From NCBI GenBank assembly GCA_002702945.1, contig PADF01000033.1:8052-17919 (forward strand): a stretch of DNA of 9,868 bases. Direction: 5' to 3'. A program made the translations under genes and the position numbers. Positions 1 to 5,308 of the stretch are shown here, one piece after another (the first letter of the stretch is position 1; each line of letters opens with the position of its first letter). Below the pieces are notes generated by a model that was given only the letters and a program-made list of their open reading frames with translations, was not told the origin of the DNA and made no database searches. The DNA is from Methanobacteriota archaeon. Its GTDB lineage: Archaea > Thermoplasmatota > Poseidoniia > Poseidoniales > Poseidoniaceae.

Positions 1-406
1 TGTAATGATTGGAATCCGTTTCAAGAATCATCGGTTCAATAATACGTCCTTGATTATTCAACCAATAATCACTCTTAGCAGAGAGTTCTTGAATTGAATG
101 TTTTGCGAAAAAGTCTTGGCCAACTTTAGATTTTGTTGCTTCATCAGCAACTGCCTTAGCACCATTTTCACAAAACTCGAAACTAGTTCTGTGCTCAGGA
201 TCTGGCCAAGCACATCCAGGGCAGTCAAAACCATTTTTCTGATTAACCATTCTAAGTGTTCTAATCGAATTACTAACTCCCATTTTCTTTAGTGAGTGAA
301 TACCTGATGAAATTACAGCAGGAATGCCAGCAGCCTGTTTTTTTGGTTTTTTCAACCGCAGACTATTTTGGTCGTGAGGGACGGTGGGTGATACTGGTTT
401 ACGCAT
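1..406 (-). CDS. FdhF/YdeP-family molybdopterin oxidoreductase, N-terminal part (truncated by window edge)
   Basis: The frame is open from an ATG at 406 to the left edge, giving 135 codons without a stop. The translation carries the signature of the YdeP/FdhF-like alpha subunit family: residues 59-70 read GFDCPGCAWPDP, followed by FEFCENGAKA at 76-85, with Cys62, Cys65 and Cys79. The N-terminus has the typical basic lead-in (KKPKKQAAGIPAV, residues 19-31). Family members are molybdopterin-bis(MGD) oxidoreductases of the formate dehydrogenase H superfamily, of roughly 750 residues, so about four fifths of the protein lies outside the window. Their substrate is often not established; E. coli YdeP is linked to acid resistance. 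The gene lies 56 nt after fdhD on the same strand, and FdhD-type proteins sulfurate this class of cofactor. No electron-transfer subunit is visible here. GAGGAG lies only one base before the ATG, which is unusually close. Family assignment is firm; substrate is unknown. Confidence 0.9.
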   Translation of the reverse strand, partial: MRKPVSPTVPHDQNSLRLKKPKKQAAGIPAVISSGIHSLKKMGVSNSIRTLRMVNQKNGFDCPGCAWPDPEHRTSFEFCENGAKAVADEATKSKVGQDFFAKHSIQELSAKSDYWLNNQGRIIEPMILETDSNHY

Positions 407-407
407 G

Positions 408-413
408 CTCCTC
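408..413 (-). promoter_or_regulatory. Shine-Dalgarno-like GAGGAG before the YdeP-like gene
   Basis: On the minus strand GAGGAG ends one base before the ATG at 406. The match is good, but the spacing is much shorter than the usual 5-9 bases, so it may act weakly. An in-frame TTG (415-413) overlaps the motif and is unlikely to be the start. Confidence 0.4.
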
Positions 414-422
414 AAATATCGC

Positions 423-450
423 CAGTAGGCAAAGGTTTCAAGGCTTACTG
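423..450. repeat. Imperfect inverted repeat between fdhD and the YdeP-like gene
   Basis: The arms are CAGTAGGC (423-430) and GCTTACTG (443-450), with a 12-base spacer. They pair at seven of eight positions, and the eighth would be a G-U wobble in plus-strand RNA or an A-C mismatch in minus-strand RNA. The repeat fills the 56-nt gap between the fdhD stop and the next start codon. It could be an mRNA hairpin that separates expression of the two genes, or a protein-binding site. There is no T-run after it in the direction of transcription, so it does not look like a terminator. Confidence 0.35.
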
Positions 451-462
451 TCAATTCAATAA

Positions 463-1242
463 TTAATTACCAATTATTACAGCATTATCGGGTTTGACGA
501 AAGAAAAAATACGTAATCCGGATTTTCTAGCAGTACTTGCAGCTAAAGAGGAGCATGCACCTATACTAACTATTGTCCGGATATTACTTCTACAGGCTTT
601 AGCAACAATATCCCATCCGCATCTGCCTGACAACAATAAAATCGAATCGGAAATGTCTATTTCATTCAACAAAGCAGCACCAATCACCTTATCCACGGCA
701 TTATGACGTCCAATATCCTCTTTTACCTGTAATAAGTTATAATCATAATCGATTAATCCTGCTGCATGCATCCCTCCAGTTGACTTGAAACCTTTCTGTT
801 CTGACTTCATTAAATCTAAAGACATATTCAGATTATTGAAATCAATTTCGCGCAAATCTTTTTCTAAAATTGGTAAGTCATGAATTAATTCTTCAAGCCC
901 ATCTGCATCACAAGCCCCACAAGAGGATTTTATGATTCGTTTTGAATCAAACATTTCATCCTTTATTTTGGGTCCTTCCAAAATTAATTCATGTACACCT
1001 AATTCATCAATATTAGATTCAAATTTTTCTAAATAATTAAAATCAGATAGTTTAGTGTATCCCTCTGATATGAGATGGCCTAAAAATAACTCATGTCCGT
1101 CGTCTGGAGTACCTAGTAATCTCGTCAAAACCTCGCCATTATAGTTCAGAATTAACAATGATTCTCTAGCTAATTCATCTGATGAAATTATAGTTTTAAA
1201 TCCATTCCATCTAGAAATTGGAATCTTTATATTATTGGTAAT
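463..1242 (-). CDS. fdhD: FdhD, formate dehydrogenase accessory sulfurtransferase (apparent non-canonical ATT start)
   Basis: FdhD carries sulfur from a cysteine desulfurase to the bis-MGD molybdenum cofactor of formate dehydrogenase-type enzymes. Family motifs, numbered from the proposed start (259 residues): LARESLLILNYNGE near 24-37, matching the conserved N-terminal strand; a Cys-x-x-Cys sulfur-transfer loop, SCGAC, with Cys108 and Cys111; GGMHAAGL; EDIGRHNAVDKVIGAAL; and SGRCGWDIVAKA. The length is close to the usual 260-280. The only common start codon in frame is TTG at 1158, which would remove the conserved N-terminal strand and has a poor ribosome site. Further upstream there is no ATG, GTG or TTG before an in-frame stop at 1254-1252. 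An ATT at 1242-1240 lies at good spacing behind GAGGTGAT, 4 nt after the tsr3 stop. I chose it as the start, but a sequence error that hides an ordinary start cannot be excluded. The YdeP-like oxidoreductase downstream is the likely client. Confidence 0.88.
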   Translation of the reverse strand: MTNNIKIPISRWNGFKTIISSDELARESLLILNYNGEVLTRLLGTPDDGHELFLGHLISEGYTKLSDFNYLEKFESNIDELGVHELILEGPKIKDEMFDSKRIIKSSCGACDADGLEELIHDLPILEKDLREIDFNNLNMSLDLMKSEQKGFKSTGGMHAAGLIDYDYNLLQVKEDIGRHNAVDKVIGAALLNEIDISDSILLLSGRCGWDIVAKACRSNIRTIVSIGACSSLAASTARKSGLRIFSFVKPDNAVIIGN

Positions 1243-1245
1243 ATA

Positions 1246-1253
1246 ATCACCTC
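1246..1253 (-). promoter_or_regulatory. Strong Shine-Dalgarno GAGGTGAT for fdhD
   Basis: This eight-base match to the canonical anti-Shine-Dalgarno complement is the best ribosome site in the window. It contains the TGA stop of tsr3 (1249-1247) and places the in-frame ATT at 1242 seven bases after its GAGG core. The layout suggests translational coupling between tsr3 and fdhD, and it is the main reason for moving the fdhD start upstream of the TTG at 1158. Confidence 0.7.
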
Positions 1254-1789
1254 AAATGATCTAAATCAAAGAATTCAAACTGCAAATCAACCAATTCACT
1301 GCTAGATTTAGCAAGTGAATAAGCATCAAGCGGCTCTTGGTTTAATTCAAAAAAACGTTCACCCCACCTAAAAGCACCCAATACATTTCTTGATTGTTCT
1401 TCCCTACCAATAAGATATAGTGCTGCAGATAATGCTTCTGCGGTTGTCAATTTACCAGGCTTCCCCCAATTGACTGGATTTGCTGCTAAAAGTAATGGTA
1501 GCATTCGAGGGGTTAAGCGTGTTTTTTTCATCACACTGTCAACACTAGATTCGATTTGTGCCCAACTACAATCTAAACCAACTAATGAACCATTTCTGAT
1601 CGTTAGAAGTTCATGGTCTTCTGGACCCAATACTTTGCCACATAATGGTTCTAAAATAATTCCTTTTTTTGGAAGATTTTTCATATTCTTATGAAGTTTC
1701 AAATCTCCTCTTTTAGAGGCTAAAACAGCGGTATTTTTCTTCGGGTCATCTTGTGCCAACCAAATCGCATGTACTCTAATATCATGCAT
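1247..1789 (-). CDS. tsr3: Tsr3-type small-subunit rRNA aminocarboxypropyltransferase
   Basis: The 180-residue protein matches the Tsr3 (DUF367) family, SPOUT-like enzymes that transfer the 3-amino-3-carboxypropyl group from S-adenosylmethionine to a (pseudo)uridine in helix 31 of small-subunit rRNA. Visible family motifs are a DDPKKNTA stretch at 14-21, the LDCSW motif at 72-76, the LLLAANPVNWGKP segment at 99-111 followed by KLTTAEALSAALYLIG, and the C-terminal FRWGERFFELNQEPLDAY block. The protein is about full length for archaeal members. Its ATG directly follows the TAG stop of the MBF1 gene, with GGTGAG three bases before it, so the two are probably translated from one mRNA. The target position in this organism is inferred from the family. 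Pairing with MBF1 gives the first half of the operon a translation and ribosome theme. Confidence 0.92.
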   Translation of the reverse strand: MHDIRVHAIWLAQDDPKKNTAVLASKRGDLKLHKNMKNLPKKGIILEPLCGKVLGPEDHELLTIRNGSLVGLDCSWAQIESSVDSVMKKTRLTPRMLPLLLAANPVNWGKPGKLTTAEALSAALYLIGREEQSRNVLGAFRWGERFFELNQEPLDAYSLAKSSSELVDLQFEFFDLDHLR

Positions 1790-2281
1790 CTACTCACCAT
1801 TTTGATTGAAAAAATCACCTAGCGTTAAACCCCTAGAATCATCCTTGAATACCCTGCTGGTTTCTTCGGGTTTACTTTCAACCATCAGTTTTATTCCTAA
1901 GACTCGTTCAAATTTTTTAATTACACTGTCTGTGGGATGCTTGCCGTTTTCAGCCGACTTAATCACGTTAACAGTTTCCGCCATTCTCTTGCCCAAAGTT
2001 GCTTGATTCCAACCTTTCTTTTTTCTTGCTTGTGAAATTATACTTGCGAAATCTTCTGAAAGTTCTTTCTCTCCCTTCAACATGATATTTTTTCCTCTTC
2101 GTTTGGAGGAATATGTTGATGAACTATTCATTTTATTTGCTATATTAAGCCCTGGAGCAACTTGTTTTGGTGCAAGTCCCAATTTCTCAACACACCGAGA
2201 ACAAGCCGAAACAACGGTTTTACCCATTGGAACTTGCCTAACACCGACCTTCATTGCTCCACACAATTCACAATCCGCCAT
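1790..2281 (-). CDS. mbf1: MBF1-like zinc-ribbon and HTH factor
   Basis: The 163-residue protein has a zinc ribbon with two Cys-x2-Cys pairs (Cys4/Cys7 and Cys27/Cys30). A polar, Ser- and Lys-rich linker follows (about 45-70), then a Cro/C1-type helix-turn-helix (about 76-132) containing GWNQATLGKRMAE and SAENGKHPTDSVIKKFERVLG. This order is typical of archaeal multiprotein bridging factor 1 homologues, which lack the eukaryotic N-terminal region and have been linked to ribosome association and translation as well as transcription. The start at 2281 puts the first Cys at residue 4, as in relatives. In-frame ATGs at 2317 and 2323 would add 12-14 residues (sequence MSLLLNRLHGDS before MADCE) and cannot be ruled out. 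It is the first gene of the leftward run and is divergent from PAN. The stop is immediately followed by the tsr3 ATG. Confidence 0.88.
   Translation of the reverse strand: MADCELCGAMKVGVRQVPMGKTVVSACSRCVEKLGLAPKQVAPGLNIANKMNSSSTYSSKRRGKNIMLKGEKELSEDFASIISQARKKKGWNQATLGKRMAETVNVIKSAENGKHPTDSVIKKFERVLGIKLMVESKPEETSRVFKDDSRGLTLGDFFNQNGE
1793..1798 (-). promoter_or_regulatory. Shine-Dalgarno GGTGAG for tsr3 inside the MBF1 3' end
   Basis: GGTGAG on the minus strand lies in the last codons of the MBF1 gene, and is followed by the TAG stop and then directly by the tsr3 ATG. This supports the ATG at 1789 and coupled translation of the two genes. Confidence 0.6.
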
Positions 2282-2368
2282 ACTATCGCCATGTAGACGG
2301 TTGAGTAGAAGAGACATGAACATTGGGATTAATAGGATGACTTAATACATCATCGGCAATTGGTAGTG
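2282..2368. promoter_or_regulatory. Divergent promoter region between MBF1 and PAN
   Basis: The 87-base spacer has a TATA-like CTTAATAC at 2341-2348. Its centre is about 25 bases before the PAN ATG at 2369 and about 34 before the ATG at 2378, which fits a leaderless or nearly leaderless PAN transcript. No clear Shine-Dalgarno precedes PAN. On the minus strand the same box reads GTATTAAG, and a second AT-rich element, TATTAAT, covers about 2329-2335; either could serve MBF1. The boxes are inferred by spacing and composition only. Confidence 0.45.
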
Positions 2369-3598
2369 ATGATTGGCATGAGTACTGATGTGGAGTCAAA
2401 CATTTCGGAAGTTAGTAAATCATCAGATGAAGAACTAAAAAAACTTGAGCAAGATTACAAAGATCTGCATGATGAGGCTCAAACTCTAATTAATGAAAGA
2501 GCTCACTTAGAATCTGAGATTAGATCTTTGAAAAAGCGTGCAAACCGCCTTGATGAAGAAGTTCGATCGCTGAAAAATCCACCCTTAATTATAGGTCATT
2601 TAGAAGATGTACTAGATTTTGAAAGAGGCATTGTTCGTTCTTCAAATGGAACTGTATTCCAAGTATCTCTTAACCAAAGACTTTCTCCTGATGTTCTTAA
2701 GCCAGGAGTCCGTGTTGCATTAAATCAAGATACTCTTGCTGTTATTGAAGTTCTACATGATGCATGGGATCCAATGGTCAGTGGAGCTGAAATGACTGAT
2801 AAACCTGATGTTACCTATGATTCAGTAGCAGGGCTTGAAGAGCAAGTAACATCGGTTAGGGAAGCAATAGAATTGCCACTAACCTCCCCTGAACTATTTC
2901 ACAAAGTAGGTATTAAACCTCCCAAGGGGATTTTACTTGTTGGACCTCCGGGCTGTGGAAAAACACTTCTTGCAAAGGCTGTAGCTAATCAAACTGATGC
3001 TACATTTATTCGTATGGTTGGAAGTGAGTTAGCACAAAAGTATATTGGAGAGGGTGGTAGAATGGTCAGAGAGTTGTTTTCTCTAGCTAAGGAAAAATCA
3101 CCATCTATAATATTCCTTGATGAAATTGATGCTATAGGAGCGAAGCGTCTTGATGGTTCAACTAGCGGAGATCGTGAAGTGCAAAGAACGTTGATGCAAT
3201 TATTAGCAGAGCTAGACGGTTTCGATGCTCTTGAAGATGTGAAAATAATTGCTGCCACTAATAGGCCAGATATTCTCGATGATGCGCTTTTGAGACCAGG
3301 TAGATTTGATAGGATTATTGAAATCCCTATTCCTGATGAGGGTGGTAGAAAAGCGATTATAGAGTTGCATATTTCAAAGATGTCTACTAAGAGAATACAA
3401 ATTAATCAAATTGTAGAAAAGACAATTGGATTTTCAGGAGCTGAACTAAAAGCCACCTGTGTTGAAGCGGGAATGATTGCTATTAGAGAAGGACGTTCGT
3501 CAATCACTCACAAAGACTTCATTGAATCGATAAAAAGAATTAACATCAAGAAATCTAGATCCGGTTCTGAGGGTAACCCAGAAGCTCTGTATAGTTGA
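2369..3598 (+). CDS. pan: Proteasome-activating nucleotidase (PAN), AAA ATPase
   Basis: PAN forms a hexameric ring that unfolds proteins and feeds them into the 20S proteasome in the cytoplasm. Numbered from ATG 2369 (409 residues), the protein has an N-terminal coiled coil (about 15-70, heptad-like Glu/Lys/Leu), an OB domain (about 73-130), and an AAA module with Walker A GPPGCGKT at 192-199, Walker B with Asp251-Glu252, and the RPGR arginine-finger segment at 309-312. A helical C-domain follows. The block from DEIDAIGAKRLDGS to GDREVQRTLMQLLAELDGF is diagnostic for PAN and the eukaryotic Rpt subunits. The C-terminus LYS (Leu407-Tyr408-Ser409) fits the HbYX motif that opens the proteasome gate. 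An ATG at 2378 is an equally plausible start; a TTG at 2360 is less likely. No proteasome subunit gene is in the window. Confidence 0.95.
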   Translation: MIGMSTDVESNISEVSKSSDEELKKLEQDYKDLHDEAQTLINERAHLESEIRSLKKRANRLDEEVRSLKNPPLIIGHLEDVLDFERGIVRSSNGTVFQVSLNQRLSPDVLKPGVRVALNQDTLAVIEVLHDAWDPMVSGAEMTDKPDVTYDSVAGLEEQVTSVREAIELPLTSPELFHKVGIKPPKGILLVGPPGCGKTLLAKAVANQTDATFIRMVGSELAQKYIGEGGRMVRELFSLAKEKSPSIIFLDEIDAIGAKRLDGSTSGDREVQRTLMQLLAELDGFDALEDVKIIAATNRPDILDDALLRPGRFDRIIEIPIPDEGGRKAIIELHISKMSTKRIQINQIVEKTIGFSGAELKATCVEAGMIAIREGRSSITHKDFIESIKRINIKKSRSGSEGNPEALYS

Positions 3599-3642
3599 TT
3601 TCAATACTTAACTTCAAAGTCCTCCTTCATAACGAGTAAATA
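3599..3642 (+). promoter_or_regulatory. Putative promoter of the formiminotransferase gene
   Basis: The 44-base gap after PAN holds a TATA-like TACTTAAC at 3605-3612, its centre about 34 bases before the ATG at 3643, and no Shine-Dalgarno. This suggests a separate start of transcription with a very short leader, in addition to any read-through from PAN. The assignment rests on composition and spacing alone. Confidence 0.35.
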
Positions 3643-4680
3643 ATGGCAGCCATTATTGAATGTGTACCAAATATATCGGAAGGTCGCGATTTAAGTAAAA
3701 TCGAAAAAATAGTTTCTGCGGCAAGAGGCATCGATGGTTGTTCGGTTTTAGGAGTAGAACCGGATGCAGACTATAACCGAACTGTGATTACAATTGCAGG
3801 AGAACCAAATTCTGTACAAGAGGCTGCTTACAAGCTCATTGAGTCTGCAATTATCAACATAGATATGCAGACTCATTCCGGTGAACATCCGAGATTAGGA
3901 GTAGTAGATGTTTGTCCATTTATACCACTCGAAGGAGTGACCATGGAGGAATGTTCAAAATATGCAAAAGTATTAGCAGAGCGTATTGCATTGGATTTTT
4001 CAGTACCTACTTTTCTCTATGGATATTCTGCAACTCATGATGATAGATTCTTATTATCCTCTTTAAGAAAGGAGGAGTATGAAGGGTTTAGAAATAGATT
4101 AGAAGAAGGTGAAACATCACACTCTAATACTACACGATTTCCAGATTATGGACCACGAGAATGGAACGAAAAGGTAGCAAAGTCCGGGGGGATTACAATT
4201 GGTTCTAGAGATATTTTAATCGCATACAACGTAAATGTAGACGAAACAGATGCAACCATTTCAAAGATAATCGGTTCAACTGTCCGAAGTTCAGGTCGTT
4301 TAATTAAAAGAAATGGTAAGAAAACTAGAATTCCAGGGATGCTTAACAAAGTGCAAGGAATGGGAGTGACATTAGAATCTAATAATATAAGTCAAGTATC
4401 GATGAACATTTTGGACATTAATTCTTGCCCCTTACACATTGCTTTTGAAGCTTGCAAAGTGATTGCTGAAGATCATGGCAAGAGTTTACTTGGGAGTGAA
4501 ATTGTTGGTTTAGTTCCATTGAAGGTAATGACTGATGCTGGCAGATGGTTCAGCGACAAAGAAGATTCAGATGAAAATGAATTAGTGATTTTCGCAATTC
4601 AAGGATTAGGTTTGGATTATTTAGATAAATTCGAGCCAAAAAATAGGATTATCGAATGGGCTTTGAGGAGTGATGAATAA
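3643..4680 (+). CDS. ftcD: Glutamate formiminotransferase
   Basis: This enzyme moves the formimino group between N-formimino-L-glutamate and tetrahydrofolate, yielding 5-formiminotetrahydrofolate; it is best known from histidine breakdown. The 345-residue protein matches the N-terminal half of mammalian FTCD. It opens with the hallmark IIECVPNISEGRD (4-16) and has THSGEHPRLGVVDVCPFIPL at 77-96, whose His82 corresponds to the catalytic His82 described for pig FTCD. The N- and C-terminal formiminotransferase subdomains both appear complete, with YNVNVD and PLHIAFE segments in the second. Its stop is directly followed by the start of the cyclodeaminase gene, so the two halves of FTCD are adjacent but separate genes. 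No histidase, urocanase or imidazolonepropionase gene is in the window, so the source of the formimino group is open. The start codon is fixed by the family N-terminus. Confidence 0.93.
   Translation: MAAIIECVPNISEGRDLSKIEKIVSAARGIDGCSVLGVEPDADYNRTVITIAGEPNSVQEAAYKLIESAIINIDMQTHSGEHPRLGVVDVCPFIPLEGVTMEECSKYAKVLAERIALDFSVPTFLYGYSATHDDRFLLSSLRKEEYEGFRNRLEEGETSHSNTTRFPDYGPREWNEKVAKSGGITIGSRDILIAYNVNVDETDATISKIIGSTVRSSGRLIKRNGKKTRIPGMLNKVQGMGVTLESNNISQVSMNILDINSCPLHIAFEACKVIAEDHGKSLLGSEIVGLVPLKVMTDAGRWFSDKEDSDENELVIFAIQGLGLDYLDKFEPKNRIIEWALRSDE
4665..4674 (+). promoter_or_regulatory. Shine-Dalgarno GAGGAGTGAT for the cyclodeaminase gene
   Basis: GAGGAGTGAT lies inside the last codons of the formiminotransferase gene, six bases before the ATG at 4681. 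Together with the zero-base gap it suggests coupled translation of the two enzymes. Confidence 0.6.
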
Positions 4681-5307
4681 ATGGACTGGATGGAAATGAG
4701 TTTGAGGGACTTTCAATCTGCTTTAGCATCTTCCTCTCCCACTCCCGGTGGTGGAACTGCAAGTGCAGTCGCATTAGGTCAGGCTGCTGCACTAACATGC
4801 ATGGTTGCTGATTTGACAATTGGCAAAGAGAAGTGGAAAGAGGGTTGGGTATGTGCAGAAAAAGCTCAATCAATCGCAATAAAAATATTCTCACAAGCAG
4901 GAAAACTGGCTAAGGATGACAGTGATTCTTTTGATTTAGTGATGGAATCTTTCAAATTACCAAAATCGAATGAAGAAGAAATTCAGTCGAGAAGAAACGC
5001 AATAAGAAATGCTACTTTGAAAGCTGCTTTGGTGCCATTTGAAACTGCTGAACTAGCTTATGAATTATTAGAAGTTCTACCGGAATTAGCGAATAAGGGT
5101 AATGCAAACGCCGTATCTGACGTCGGTGTTGCTTCACTTTTAGCAAGTGCCGCAGCAAAAGGTGCACTTTTCAATGTTGACATTAATCTAGGTTCACTAC
5201 CTGAAGAAATGATTGGTGATTTAGGAGTTAAATCCGCACAACTACTCGAGAAATCAAGATTATTATCTAAAGATTCACTGAATGTTGTGCGATCTAGATT
5301 AAATTAG
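4681..5307 (+). CDS. Formiminotetrahydrofolate cyclodeaminase (or methenyl-THF cyclohydrolase homologue)
   Basis: The 208-residue, mostly helical protein matches the C-terminal domain of FTCD (FTCD_C family). The enzyme releases ammonia from 5-formiminotetrahydrofolate to give 5,10-methenyltetrahydrofolate, feeding one-carbon metabolism. Key family features are the glycine-rich loop SSPTPGGGTASA at 18-29, the MVADLTIGKEKW segment, and the NANAVSDVGVASLLASAA block beginning at residue 141, which includes the conserved Asp147. The length is normal for the stand-alone bacterial and archaeal form. It abuts the formiminotransferase with no intergenic base, which supports the cyclodeaminase role, because the two reactions are consecutive. 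The related FchA proteins act as methenyl-THF cyclohydrolases, a possible alternative. The gene converges on metG, with one base between the two stop codons. Confidence 0.9.
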   Translation: MDWMEMSLRDFQSALASSSPTPGGGTASAVALGQAAALTCMVADLTIGKEKWKEGWVCAEKAQSIAIKIFSQAGKLAKDDSDSFDLVMESFKLPKSNEEEIQSRRNAIRNATLKAALVPFETAELAYELLEVLPELANKGNANAVSDVGVASLLASAAAKGALFNVDINLGSLPEEMIGDLGVKSAQLLEKSRLLSKDSLNVVRSRLN

Positions 5308-5308
5308 A

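Noticed and set aside
1..406. Plus-strand open frame of 64 codons (98-292)
   Set aside because: It is antisense to the well-supported YdeP-like coding sequence, and its Cys/Phe/Ser-rich translation resembles no known protein.
2989..3258. Open minus-strand frame of about 89 codons inside PAN
   Set aside because: It lies wholly opposite the conserved AAA core, has no recognisable family features, and mirrors the codon pattern of PAN.
2369..3598. PAN read as a Cdc48/VAT or FtsH-type ATPase
   Set aside because: There is a single AAA module with an N-terminal coiled coil and OB domain and an HbYX end. There are no membrane helices, zinc protease motif or second AAA domain.
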